From Cryomorphaceae bacterium (GTDB taxonomy: Bacteria; Bacteroidota; Bacteroidia; Flavobacteriales; Flavobacteriaceae): a stretch of DNA of 39,610 nt. The position numbers and the translations under genes were made by a program. Location: the NCBI GenBank assembly GCA_003331265.1, contig QOPV01000011.1:1-39610 (forward strand), read 5' to 3'. Within the stretch, counting starts at the first letter, position 1, and each line of letters begins with the position of its first letter. The notes under the pieces were generated by a model. The model saw only the letters and a list, made by a program, of their open reading frames with translations, was not told the origin of the DNA and made no database searches. Shown piece by piece: positions 1-9,116 of the stretch.

Positions 1-166
1 ACAATCAAAATAGTTAATTGTAGTTACATCTTTTAATTTAATTAAATTTCAATAGTATTTTTTAATTGGTACTACCCTACTCAAATAATATCGGTTTTCT
101 TTTGATGAGAGGTGTTTATACAATGATGTATTATACAGTAATGTGTTTTAAAAAAAATATTTAAGT

Positions 167-174
167 TATCTTTA
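167..174 (+). promoter_or_regulatory. weak promoter -7-like element upstream of the M3 peptidase
   Basis: TATCTTTA matches the Bacteroidota -7 consensus TAnnTTTG in five of its six fixed positions and lies 15 bases before the ATG at 190. No convincing TTG -33 element sits 17-19 bases upstream, so this is only a candidate. The rest of the first 189 bases holds no gene that I can see. Confidence 0.25.
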
Positions 175-189
175 AATTAAAACTAACAA

Positions 190-2307
190 ATGTCCAATAT
201 GAAAAATTTATTAACAATTATTATGACTTCTTTATTTTTAGTAAACTGTAATAATTCTAACCCTATAATGACACAATGGTCAGATAAAAGCTCTTTGTTT
301 GGAGGAGTTCCCGCATTTGATAAAATGTCCCCTGAATTAGTTAAAGAAGCAATGCTAAAAGGAATGGAAATAAGCCTTAAGGATATTGATAAAATTGCAA
401 ACAATTTAGATTACCCAACATTTGAAAACACTATTGAAGAAATGGAAAGGTCTGGAAAACTTTTAAATGATGTTTATTCATACTATGGAATATTATCTAG
501 TAACATGTCTAGTCCAGAATTTAGAAAAATACAAAGTGAATTAGCACCTAAATTATCTGAATACTCATCATTAATCAGTCAAAATGAAAAATTGTTTAAA
601 AGAGTAAGTGCTATTTATGAGGATTCTAAAACTAATCCTTTAGAAAATGACCAACAGAGAGTTTTGGATTTAAGGTTCAAGAGTTTTGTTATGAACGGAG
701 CCGCTTTAGATAGGAATAAGAAAAAAAGATATGCAGAAATCAATCTTGAGCTTTCTAAACTTTATAATGATTTTTCTAACAATGTATTAAACGATGAAGA
801 AAATTATGTTACTTATTTAAATCAATCTCAATTAACTGGTTTATCAGACGGATTTATTAAGTCAGCTAAAAAAATTGCACAAGACAAAGGTTTTGAAGAT
901 AAATTTGCAATAACTAATACAAGATCCTCAATGGATCCTTTTTTAACCTATTCTACTGAAAGGGAAATTAGAGAAGTTGTATGGAAAAATTATTATTCTA
1001 GAGGAGATAATGGAGGTGAGTTTGATAATAATCAAATTATAGCTGAAATATTAAAATTAAGAAAGGAACGAGTTGGTTTGTTAGGTCATGATAATTATGC
1101 TGAGTGGAGATTACAAGATAGAATGGCTAAAAAGCCTGAAAATGCTATGGCATTAATGGAAGCAGTATGGCCTGCTGCAATAGCCAGAGTTGCTGAGGAA
1201 GTTGCTGATATGCAAAAAGTAGCTGATGAGCTTACTAATGCTAAAATCAGAATTCAACCTTGGGACTACAGATTCTATGCAGAAAAGGTTAGAAAAATAA
1301 AATATGATTTAGATTCTGATGAAGTCAAACAATATTTACAATTAGATAAATTAACAGAGGCTATGTTTTACGTTGCAGGGGAATTATTTAATTATAAGTT
1401 TACTGCTTTAGAAAAAGGGAAAATTCCCGTATTTCATGAAGATGTTAATGTTTGGGAAGTTGTAGATAAATCAACTGATGAACATATTGGGTTATGGTAC
1501 TTAGATCCATACGCTAGACAAGGTAAAAGATCTGGAGCCTGGGCTACAACCTATCGAAGTCATACAACAATGGATGGGAAAACAAATGTTTTAGCATCAA
1601 ATAATTCTAATTTTATTAAACCAGCTCCAGGCGAAGCATTATTAGTTTCTTGGGATGACGCCACAACTTTCTTTCATGAATTTGGACATGCATTACACTT
1701 TTTCTCATCTAATGTTAAATACCCAACCCTAAATGGTGGAGTAAGAGATTACACCGAGTTTCAATCTCAACTTTTAGAAAGATGGTTATCCACAGATAGA
1801 GTGATAAATCAGTTTTTAGTTCATAATAAGACAGGACAGCCAATGCCCAAAGAACTAGTGGCTAAAATAAAACAAGCTTCTACATTTAATCAAGGTTTTG
1901 AAACAACTGAATATTTAGCTTCTGCAATTATGGATATGAAATTTCATTTAGCAGATCCATCATATATTGATGTAGATAAGTTTGAAAGAGAAACATTAGC
2001 AGATCTAAAAATGCCCTCTGAACTACCAATGAGACATAGAACGCCGCACTTTAGTCATGTTTTCTCAGGAGAAGGATACGCAACGGCATATTACGGATAC
2101 ATGTGGGCAGATGTACTAACTGCTGATGCTTCAGAGGCATTTGCAGAATCTCCTGGGGGTTTTTATGATAAAGATCTTGCTAAAAAATTAGTTGATTACT
2201 TGTTTTCACCGAGAAATTCAATTGATCCTGCAGAGGCTTATCGTCTATTTAGAGGAAGGGATGCCAAAATTGAAGCGTTAATGAGAGATCGTGGATTTCC
2301 GTTATAA
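190..2307 (+). CDS. M3 family zinc metallopeptidase (peptidyl-dipeptidase Dcp-like), lipoprotein
   Basis: This is a 705-residue oligopeptidase of the M3 (thimet oligopeptidase/Dcp) family, expected to cut short peptides. The zinc site is visible: HEFGH at residues 496-500, with the third ligand predicted as E523 in the DYTEFQSQLLE segment, the same spacing as in thimet oligopeptidase. The conserved C-terminal segment with GEGYATAYYGYMWAD carries the Tyr-rich substrate-binding motif of the family. The N-terminus has a signal peptide ending in a lipobox (LVNC), so the enzyme is probably a periplasmic or outer-membrane lipoprotein. Length is normal for the family. A second in-frame ATG at 199 gives the more typical start MKNLL and may be the real one. 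It stands alone on the plus strand, convergent with the GMC oxidoreductase gene. Confidence 0.95.
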   Translation: MSNMKNLLTIIMTSLFLVNCNNSNPIMTQWSDKSSLFGGVPAFDKMSPELVKEAMLKGMEISLKDIDKIANNLDYPTFENTIEEMERSGKLLNDVYSYYGILSSNMSSPEFRKIQSELAPKLSEYSSLISQNEKLFKRVSAIYEDSKTNPLENDQQRVLDLRFKSFVMNGAALDRNKKKRYAEINLELSKLYNDFSNNVLNDEENYVTYLNQSQLTGLSDGFIKSAKKIAQDKGFEDKFAITNTRSSMDPFLTYSTEREIREVVWKNYYSRGDNGGEFDNNQIIAEILKLRKERVGLLGHDNYAEWRLQDRMAKKPENAMALMEAVWPAAIARVAEEVADMQKVADELTNAKIRIQPWDYRFYAEKVRKIKYDLDSDEVKQYLQLDKLTEAMFYVAGELFNYKFTALEKGKIPVFHEDVNVWEVVDKSTDEHIGLWYLDPYARQGKRSGAWATTYRSHTTMDGKTNVLASNNSNFIKPAPGEALLVSWDDATTFFHEFGHALHFFSSNVKYPTLNGGVRDYTEFQSQLLERWLSTDRVINQFLVHNKTGQPMPKELVAKIKQASTFNQGFETTEYLASAIMDMKFHLADPSYIDVDKFERETLADLKMPSELPMRHRTPHFSHVFSGEGYATAYYGYMWADVLTADASEAFAESPGGFYDKDLAKKLVDYLFSPRNSIDPAEAYRLFRGRDAKIEALMRDRGFPL

Positions 2308-2342
2308 AATATCAGTATATTCTAAACTAACTATGATATTTT
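2306..2342. terminator. possible weak bidirectional terminator between convergent genes
   Basis: A perfect 9-bp inverted repeat (AAAATATCA at 2306-2314, TGATATTTT at 2334-2342) lies directly after the M3 peptidase stop codon and before the convergent GMC oxidoreductase. The stem is AT-rich, with a 19-base loop, and ends in a short T run, so it is weak as an intrinsic terminator. Its position between two converging stop codons is the main support. Confidence 0.35.
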
Positions 2343-2393
2343 TAGTTAATAGGAATATTATATATTGCTAAAATAATGTAACTATTAGAGTTA

Positions 2394-4010
2394 TTATTTA
2401 TTTAAAATCATGTATGCTGCTTTTTCAGCTATCATATAAACACAAGCATTTGTATTTCCAGAAATAATTTTCGGCATAATTGAAGCATCAACTACTCTTA
2501 AATTAGAAATCCCATGGACTTTCAATAGGGGATTAACTACAGCCAAACTATCATTTCCCATCTTACAAGTTCCCACAGGATGATAAACAGTTTCTAATGT
2601 TTTTTTTATATGTTCAATAAGGAAATCTTCCGAAACACGATCCAATGGAAGTCCATCTCTTAATTTATGGTTTTTTAAAGCTTTATCATTCATCAACTTA
2701 AACACAAACCTCCCACCTTTCACCAATTGATCAAGATCTTCTTTTCTTTGAAAAAAATTAGGTTGAATTATTGGAATATCATTAGGGTTTGATGAAGAAA
2801 GGCTTACCACACCCCTACTTTTGGGATGTAATAAAGTGGGTAGAATAGTAAATCCATCCGATCTTGGAAAATCATATAAATCGTATGCATCATAGCCGTA
2901 TTTATCGTCAATGCATATTGGAGAAAAGTGTAATTGAAAGTTTACATTACCATCGTTTTGTTTAAGGTCAAAAAAAGCCATTCCCTCTAAAGGGCCAACA
3001 CAAAAAACACCTTTTTTGTTTATAAAATAATCCCAGGTTGCTTTAAGTTGGTTAAATGGTGATATGTAATGATTGATACCATCTTGAGTTTTTGACTTAA
3101 CACATATTGGATAAAATAAATGATCTTGTAAGTTCTTACCCACCCCTTTTAGTTCGTGTAAACAATCAATACCGTGCTTTTTTAATTCTAAAGAATCTCC
3201 AAGTCCAGATAACATTAGTAATTGTGGTGATTGAAAAGCACCTGCAGAAAGAATTACCTCCTTTTCTGAATTAACCTGAATTTTTTTTGACCCTCTGGTG
3301 TACTCTACTCCTACGGCTTTTTTATCCTTTAAAATGATCTTACAAACTTTAGCATGAGTAATAACATTTAAATTTGATCTATTTAAAACAGGTTTTAAAA
3401 ATGCTGCTGCTGCACTATGACGTTTTCCATCTTTAATAGTACTATGAACTAAACCAACCCCATACTGTGTGGAACCATTATAATCACGATTTTCATTGAT
3501 ACCATTGTTTTTACAAGCTGTTATAAATCCATCTACATAAGGTGTTTTAAATCTTGTAGGTAATGTAACATTTAACTCACCAGAATCACCGTGATAATCA
3601 GAATCTAACTCATTAATTTGTTGATGATTTTCTGATTTTTTAAAGAAAGGAAGTACATCATCATATCCCCATCCTTCGTTACCAAGTTTTGCCCATCCAT
3701 CATAATCTTTAGCATTTCCTCTTACATAAGCCATAGCGTTCGTAGAACTACTTCCACCTAATGTTTTACCTCTTGGTAAATAAATTTTTCTATTTAAAAC
3801 ATTTGTCTGTTTTTCAGTCCAAAAACCCCAGTCTTGTTTGCTTTTATGAATTTTTAAATACGCTCCTGGAATATGAATATTCATATTTGTGTCAGGACCT
3901 CCTGCTTCTAATAGTAAAACTGAATTATTTGGATCTTTTGATAAACGATTTGCTAATACACAGCCAGCAGAACCAGCTCCAATTATAATATAGTCATAAG
4001 ATTCGTTCAT
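2394..4010 (-). CDS. GMC family FAD-dependent oxidoreductase (choline dehydrogenase-like)
   Basis: This flavoprotein of 538 residues belongs to the glucose-methanol-choline oxidoreductase family and oxidises an alcohol or sugar substrate that cannot be named from the sequence. The N-terminus has the Rossmann FAD motif GAGSAG (residues 11-16) and the acidic LLLEAGG end of strand 2 (E35). GMC signature 1 is at about 80-103 (PRGKTLGGSSSTNAMAYVRG) and signature 2 around AGAFQSPQLLMLSG. Near the C-terminus are the catalytic His in YHPVGTCKMG and the GNTNA segment at about 518-522. It has no signal peptide, unlike its upstream neighbours, so it is probably cytoplasmic. It is the last gene of a minus-strand series, 48 bases after the exported methyltransferase. 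Length fits the family. Confidence 0.93.
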   Translation of the reverse strand: MNESYDYIIIGAGSAGCVLANRLSKDPNNSVLLLEAGGPDTNMNIHIPGAYLKIHKSKQDWGFWTEKQTNVLNRKIYLPRGKTLGGSSSTNAMAYVRGNAKDYDGWAKLGNEGWGYDDVLPFFKKSENHQQINELDSDYHGDSGELNVTLPTRFKTPYVDGFITACKNNGINENRDYNGSTQYGVGLVHSTIKDGKRHSAAAAFLKPVLNRSNLNVITHAKVCKIILKDKKAVGVEYTRGSKKIQVNSEKEVILSAGAFQSPQLLMLSGLGDSLELKKHGIDCLHELKGVGKNLQDHLFYPICVKSKTQDGINHYISPFNQLKATWDYFINKKGVFCVGPLEGMAFFDLKQNDGNVNFQLHFSPICIDDKYGYDAYDLYDFPRSDGFTILPTLLHPKSRGVVSLSSSNPNDIPIIQPNFFQRKEDLDQLVKGGRFVFKLMNDKALKNHKLRDGLPLDRVSEDFLIEHIKKTLETVYHPVGTCKMGNDSLAVVNPLLKVHGISNLRVVDASIMPKIISGNTNACVYMIAEKAAYMILNK

Positions 4011-4058
4011 ATATCAAAATATTAAACCCTCACTAAATTAAATAAAATACCAAAGAAC

Positions 4059-4784
4059 TTAATAGTTGTCTTTTACAAACACCATACAATGTTGCCAAGG
4101 CAGATTGTTAATATTTCCTTTTAATTTAAAACCTGCAGCTTTCATTTCTTTTACAGCTTGATTTTCAGTCATTTTATGTATTTTTTTTATAGGGACATTC
4201 GGGTCTTCAGCTCTATATTCAATTAAGTATAACTGTCCATTAGGCTTCAATGCTGTTTTGACAGAAGACATCATTTCCATAGGGAAATTAAATTCATGAT
4301 ATACATCAACCATTAAAATTTTATCTACTGAGTTCTTGGGTAAATGAATACTTTTTTCACTTCCCAGAATTGTTTCGATATTTCTAATTTTACTTGACTC
4401 TTTAATATTTTCAATAGCCATGATCATTTCAACTTGAATATCTACAGCATAAACCAGACCATTATTAGCTAAAGGAGCTATTCTAAACACATGATAACCG
4501 GAACCAGCTCCAATATCCGCAATAGTTTCATTAGATTTAATTTTCATGTTTTGAATTAAAGTAGAAACGTCTTCCTCTTTTTCTCTTTCAGATCTTTCTA
4601 GCCAACCAATTCCTTGAAACCCCATAACATGGGCTATTTCTCTTCCCATGTACCACTTACCAATTCCATTCTTATCTCCTCTTTTAAAAGTATATTTTTT
4701 ATTATTACTTGAGTTTTGTCCTATGCATTCATATGGGTATAGAAAACCGATGAAAAACAATAATAAAATGGAAACTTTTTTCAT
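4059..4784 (-). CDS. class I SAM-dependent methyltransferase with N-terminal signal peptide
   Basis: This 241-residue protein has the class I methyltransferase fold: motif I is DIGAGSG at residues 90-96, followed by YAVD (D115), the acidic residue expected to bind the SAM ribose. A conserved pre-domain with YMGREIAHVMGFQGIGWLERSERE sits at about 45-68. The first ~22 residues (MKK, a hydrophobic stretch, ending near CIGQ) look like a Sec signal peptide, so the protein is predicted to be exported, which is odd because SAM is cytoplasmic. Homologues with this architecture exist in marine Bacteroidota and Planctomycetes as far as I recall; the substrate is unknown. The gene lies 72 bases after an SMP-30 lactonase gene and 48 before a GMC oxidoreductase gene, on the same strand. 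Confidence 0.85.
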   Translation of the reverse strand: MKKVSILLLFFIGFLYPYECIGQNSSNNKKYTFKRGDKNGIGKWYMGREIAHVMGFQGIGWLERSEREKEEDVSTLIQNMKIKSNETIADIGAGSGYHVFRIAPLANNGLVYAVDIQVEMIMAIENIKESSKIRNIETILGSEKSIHLPKNSVDKILMVDVYHEFNFPMEMMSSVKTALKPNGQLYLIEYRAEDPNVPIKKIHKMTENQAVKEMKAAGFKLKGNINNLPWQHCMVFVKDNY

Positions 4785-4856
4785 AATAAATTTATAATGT
4801 TTAATTAATTTAATCAGTTAGTTAATAATATCAAAGATTAATTTTTAACAAGCTCT

Positions 4857-5843
4857 TTAAGGATCTAATCTATTAATTTTCAATCTAGTTAGATACTGAT
4901 GTGAGGTCATATAAATATATTCAAATTTATCATCAAAAGCACAATTTGCAGTTCTTACTTCTGTTCGAATTGTACCAATATGTTTTCCTTCACTATTAAT
5001 CAATAAAACTCCACCAGGACCCGTAGCAAAAATAGTTCCTGAGGGATGGACTTTTAAACCATCAAATACACCTATATCTTTTTTAGACAACATGGAACCA
5101 TCAAAAAATATTTCAGGATTTATTACTTCTTCCTTTGTTATTTGATATTTCATAATCACAGGGTTTTTTGAATTAGAATTAGCAACATAAAGTATTTTTT
5201 CATTATTAGAAATAGCAATACCATTAGGACGCAATAAATTATTAATTATGAGCTTTATTTTTCCATTTGGACTTAGTCTGAACACTCCATTAAACTTCAA
5301 TTGCTTTAATTCATCAAAATCACCTTTTTTTAATCCATAGGGTGGGTCAGTAAAAAATAACTCGTTTTTACTATTATAAATTAAATCGTTAGGACTATTA
5401 AATAGTTTATTATTGTAAGAAGTAACTAAAGGTGAAACTATATTACTTTGCCAATCACTAAGTTTTACAATTCTCCTATCGCCGTGCATACAAATTATCA
5501 AGTTCCCCTCTGAATCAATTGTTAAACCATTTGTTCCAGATTGCTTTGAATTAGGTACAATTCCTGAATATCCAATATTTTGTAAAAAAATCTCCAAACC
5601 ATTTATTTCATCCCATTTATAAATAATATTATTGGGAACATCTGAAAAAAGAAGAGCATTTAATTTATTTGACCACACTGGACCTTCAGACCAATCAAAA
5701 CCTTTGGCGATAATTTCAATTTTAGAATCTTTTTCAATAAACTTATCTATTTCAACTGACAACCTTTCAATAGAACCAATAAAATTATTTTGACTAGAGG
5801 AAATAAAATGAATAAAGAGAAATACAAAAATTAATTTATTCAT
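4857..5843 (-). CDS. SMP-30/gluconolactonase-like beta-propeller protein, secreted
   Basis: This is a 328-residue six-bladed propeller of the SMP-30/gluconolactonase/LRE family, which hydrolyses sugar or other lactones using a divalent metal. Family segments visible in order are WSEGPVW (E53, first metal ligand), NGLTIDSEGNLIICMHGDRR, FNSPNDL (Asn ligand), TDPPYG, LLRPNGIAIS and FDGLKVHPSG (Asp ligand). A Sec-type signal peptide occupies the first ~17 residues. The gene is 9 bases after the S9 peptidase gene and is almost certainly cotranscribed with it. It is a clear paralogue of the lipoprotein encoded at 23459-24475, sharing the HGDRR, SPND and DGLK blocks. The true substrate lactone cannot be told from the sequence. 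Confidence 0.9.
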   Translation of the reverse strand: MNKLIFVFLFIHFISSSQNNFIGSIERLSVEIDKFIEKDSKIEIIAKGFDWSEGPVWSNKLNALLFSDVPNNIIYKWDEINGLEIFLQNIGYSGIVPNSKQSGTNGLTIDSEGNLIICMHGDRRIVKLSDWQSNIVSPLVTSYNNKLFNSPNDLIYNSKNELFFTDPPYGLKKGDFDELKQLKFNGVFRLSPNGKIKLIINNLLRPNGIAISNNEKILYVANSNSKNPVIMKYQITKEEVINPEIFFDGSMLSKKDIGVFDGLKVHPSGTIFATGPGGVLLINSEGKHIGTIRTEVRTANCAFDDKFEYIYMTSHQYLTRLKINRLDP

Positions 5844-5852
5844 ATTATTTAA

Positions 5853-8630
5853 TCAATTACTTAGTTCGTATCCCTGGTTTATCCCTTTTTCAATTGCAGG
5901 GACACCTTTGATCATCCACATTGGTTTAGGGGCTCCCTTTAAATAATGGTCAAAAAACTGTTGCATCCTAATGTTAAAATCTTTTCTGTTTTGCATTTTA
6001 AGTGGCCAATGCCTAGCTCCATTATAGTTCAACAACCAAGATGGTTTTCCCAATCTTCTTAAGCTTACGAAAAACTCAATACCCTGATACCATGGTACGT
6101 GTCCATCTGCATCATTATGCATAATTAATAATGGAGTATTTATTTTATCAATATTGTAAATTGGAGAGTTTTCAAAATAACGTTGTGGATATTCCCATGG
6201 AGTCCCTCCAATTCTGCTTTGGGTATGTTCATATTGAAATTGTCTACTTAAACCTGTATCCCAGCGAATTCCTCCAAAGGCACTAATCATATTAACGACT
6301 GGAGCACCAGATTCTGCTGCCTTAAATATATTAGTTTTTGTAACTAAATATGCAATTTGATAACCTCCCCAGCTATGCCCTTGAACACCAATGTTTTTTT
6401 CATCTACAAAACCTTTTTCAATTAATGATGTAATGCCAGGAATCACACAATTAAACGCACTTTCACCAGGATATCCAACCCTGTAATGTACATCTGGATT
6501 AAAAATCAAATATCCTCTGCTTGTGTAAAAACTATAATTAATTGAAGACCTCCCAGGATTTGGAGCTCTATGTGTGTGTAATGAATTTGAACTTCTTTCA
6601 TAAAAGTTAACAATCATTGGATACTTTTTATTGGGATCAAAGTTTTCAGGCTTAATTAGCATTCCTGTTAAATCAAAACCATCTAATGAAGACCAATTTA
6701 CAAGTTCTGCGGTTCCCCAATTATAATCTTTTTGTTGTGGGTTTGCATCACTTATTACAACCTGTGAGTTAAAACTTAAATCAGAAATTCTAACATTAGG
6801 GAAATCTTTAAATGATTGTTTTGTAAAAATTATTTTATCGTTAAGTCTTGCTTTTTTTGGATAAGAGAAGCTATATGGTTCATCTAATAATTGTGAACCA
6901 CTCTTTTTTCTATAATTATATTCATAATAACCAGAGTTTTTAGAAATCTCATTATATGTCGACATAAGAATTTTTTGATTAGTGTCGATAAACTTTTTTT
7001 CAGAGTCCAAGTTAATAATCCTGTAGCGAGTTTTACTATTACGTCCATTAGTTAGTTTTTTGTAGGTTATATTTTCCGGATCAAATTCCCAAACATCATA
7101 CCGATCATATATTAATATTCTTTTGTCATTTTTTGTCCAACCAGCTAAGCCATACGATCTAGGATAATTTGGAGTATCATTAAGCTCATTATAAAATTGT
7201 TTGCCTTTTGTTAATTCTGTATAATTTTCCGTTTTAACATTATAGGTGTACCAAGTTGTATCAATTTCATTGTATCCATACGCATAAATCCCTTTAGGAC
7301 TAAATCTTGCTAAACTTGGAAGACCTTTGATTGCCATTTTTGAATAACCATTTTCAATATTTAAAACAGCTAAGTCATTTGCAGAAAATTGGCCTGTCCA
7401 TTGTGAACTAAGCTGGTAAGGTTTTCTATTACTAATTAATGCGTAATTACCATTTCCTTCGTCTGATAATACTGAATTTGGAAATTCTTCTGATTCGATT
7501 TGTATTAATTTATTTTCTTTTAAATGGTAAACAGCTTGGAATGATTTATTTTTATCATTTTTAACCTGTTTTTCCTGAACAGTATATAGTCTGGGTTCAT
7601 CATAAGTCCAAACCTCAACATTAACAATTTCTTCATCTAAGAGTAATGTATCCTGAATAATTTGAGGTGTTGCTAAACCAAAATATAGTCTACTATCATC
7701 TTTTGAAAATGTAATAGATCCGTTGGAAGACACTTTGAATCCTTTGGGGGAATTTTGTTCATTTATTAGTAATTTTGCCATATTATCTTTAAAATTCCAG
7801 GAATATAATTCATATGGTCTTCGTTGAACTTTAGTGGAATCAGAATCAACTATAAATCCTAAACTCTTTCCCGAATCACTTAATTTTAGTTTAAAGTATT
7901 TTGTTTTTTTATGAGATTCAAAAACTAGTTTTTTTTCATTTGTTTTTAAATCTAAAACATAAACTCCAGGCTTATTTTTATCCTTTAAGCCAGTTGTTGT
8001 ATATGCTAAAGTTTTTGATTTTTTTGCAAAAACATAATTGGTAACGAAATGAATTGTATCCTCCTCTGAGGAATACAAATCTCTTATTACTAGAGGATAG
8101 CCATTTACTTTTCCTGGTTTCTTTATTTTATTTTTTGATTTTGTACTGTCATTATTTTTTTTTGATTTTTTTACTTCTAAATCATAATCATAGGCCAAAA
8201 AACCTGACCACTTCTCTGGAATTTTGTATGATTTTATATTTGGAATCTTTTGTAGAATATTATTTTCTAAATTATATATCCCTAAAGAGTCTTTAGGCAT
8301 CATATCTTTTTTCACCTTTCTTCTTTTCATTTCTAGTATACTATCTTTCCAAGCATTTATACTAAAAACAACAAATTTTGAATCATAAGTGAAACTACTT
8401 TTTTTTGTTCTGTTATATTTAAATATAAAATCACCTTTATTGTTTTTTATTTTTAACTGACTATCCTTTTCCCCCTTCACAAGAGAATAAATTACAAAAT
8501 CTCCTGTTCCACTTATGTTAGAACCCTGTATTGAATTCCAAATATCGAAGTCAGGATGATCTAATATTTTTTTTTGTGCATCTAAGTTAAAGCTCAATAA
8601 AATACATAAATAGCATAATAATTTTTTCAT
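5853..8630 (-). CDS. S9 family (prolyl oligopeptidase-like) serine peptidase, secreted
   Basis: This 925-residue exported peptidase has an N-terminal signal peptide (MKKLLCYLCILLSFNLDAQ), a long beta-propeller-like region to about residue 640, and a C-terminal alpha/beta-hydrolase domain. The catalytic serine is S753 in GHSWGG, the likely Asp is D842 in DADGHVPW, and the His is H874 in ARHWPLK. It is longer than typical dipeptidyl peptidase IV proteins (about 700-750), matching the ~900-residue S9 forms common in Bacteroidota. A Lys/Asn/Ser-rich low-complexity stretch lies near residues 152-172. It should act in the periplasm or outside the cell on short peptides. It starts 17 bases after the thioesterase gene and its stop is 9 bases before the SMP-30 gene. 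Confidence 0.95.
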   Translation of the reverse strand: MKKLLCYLCILLSFNLDAQKKILDHPDFDIWNSIQGSNISGTGDFVIYSLVKGEKDSQLKIKNNKGDFIFKYNRTKKSSFTYDSKFVVFSINAWKDSILEMKRRKVKKDMMPKDSLGIYNLENNILQKIPNIKSYKIPEKWSGFLAYDYDLEVKKSKKNNDSTKSKNKIKKPGKVNGYPLVIRDLYSSEEDTIHFVTNYVFAKKSKTLAYTTTGLKDKNKPGVYVLDLKTNEKKLVFESHKKTKYFKLKLSDSGKSLGFIVDSDSTKVQRRPYELYSWNFKDNMAKLLINEQNSPKGFKVSSNGSITFSKDDSRLYFGLATPQIIQDTLLLDEEIVNVEVWTYDEPRLYTVQEKQVKNDKNKSFQAVYHLKENKLIQIESEEFPNSVLSDEGNGNYALISNRKPYQLSSQWTGQFSANDLAVLNIENGYSKMAIKGLPSLARFSPKGIYAYGYNEIDTTWYTYNVKTENYTELTKGKQFYNELNDTPNYPRSYGLAGWTKNDKRILIYDRYDVWEFDPENITYKKLTNGRNSKTRYRIINLDSEKKFIDTNQKILMSTYNEISKNSGYYEYNYRKKSGSQLLDEPYSFSYPKKARLNDKIIFTKQSFKDFPNVRISDLSFNSQVVISDANPQQKDYNWGTAELVNWSSLDGFDLTGMLIKPENFDPNKKYPMIVNFYERSSNSLHTHRAPNPGRSSINYSFYTSRGYLIFNPDVHYRVGYPGESAFNCVIPGITSLIEKGFVDEKNIGVQGHSWGGYQIAYLVTKTNIFKAAESGAPVVNMISAFGGIRWDTGLSRQFQYEHTQSRIGGTPWEYPQRYFENSPIYNIDKINTPLLIMHNDADGHVPWYQGIEFFVSLRRLGKPSWLLNYNGARHWPLKMQNRKDFNIRMQQFFDHYLKGAPKPMWMIKGVPAIEKGINQGYELSN

Positions 8631-8647
8631 AACATATCATTTACAAA

Positions 8648-9040
8648 TTATTGGTCAAAGGCGTTTCTTATTTCACTAGTAATCCTACAAGGCTTATTTG
8701 TTGTAGCATTGATCAAACACCACAAAGTTTTAGAATTAACTAGTAATTTATTATTGTGGACATTGTAAATCTCTACTACCCTACTCGATTTTAATCCTTC
8801 CGTTTTCTCAATGTATGTTTTTAGTCTAATTTTATCGTCCAACAATGCAGGATTAATATATTTTATATGATGTTCTAATAAAACCCAATAATAATTATTT
8901 ATTATTTCTTTTGAAACAAGACTTTTCCAATGATTTTTCGCAATTTCTTGTACCCAATGAATGTAGATTACATTATTCACATGATTTAATTCATCTAAAT
9001 CATTTTTAGAAACTGTAATCTCTTCTTCAAAAACCCTCAT
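8648..9040 (-). CDS. acyl-CoA thioesterase, 4HBT hotdog fold
   Basis: This is a 130-residue cytoplasmic protein of the 4-hydroxybenzoyl-CoA thioesterase type. The diagnostic motif DLDELNHVNNVIYIHWVQE lies near residues 14-32 and contains the D..NHVNN..Y pattern that positions the substrate thioester. It has no signal peptide, and its length is normal for single-hotdog YbgC/FadM-like enzymes. The chain length of its substrate cannot be inferred. It heads the thioesterase/S9/SMP-30 run, with a hairpin separating it from the upstream sulfatase gene. Confidence 0.88.
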   Translation of the reverse strand: MRVFEEEITVSKNDLDELNHVNNVIYIHWVQEIAKNHWKSLVSKEIINNYYWVLLEHHIKYINPALLDDKIRLKTYIEKTEGLKSSRVVEIYNVHNNKLLVNSKTLWCLINATTNKPCRITSEIRNAFDQ

Positions 9041-9067
9041 AAACTAGTATTAATCATTTAAAAAAAT

Positions 9068-9102
9068 CATTATTAAATGTAATATAATTATGAATAATAA
9101 TG
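9068..9102 (-). terminator. putative intrinsic terminator after the sulfatase gene
   Basis: A perfect 8-bp inverted repeat (CATTATTA at 9068-9075, TAATAATG at 9095-9102) is flanked by an A run on one side (from 9060) and nine T residues on the other (9103-9111). It therefore has terminator-like geometry on both strands. It sits 15 bases beyond the sulfatase stop codon and before the thioesterase gene, and may split the minus-strand series into two transcripts. The AT-rich stem makes it moderate evidence only. Confidence 0.45.
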
Positions 9103-9116
9103 TTTTTTTTTACAGA

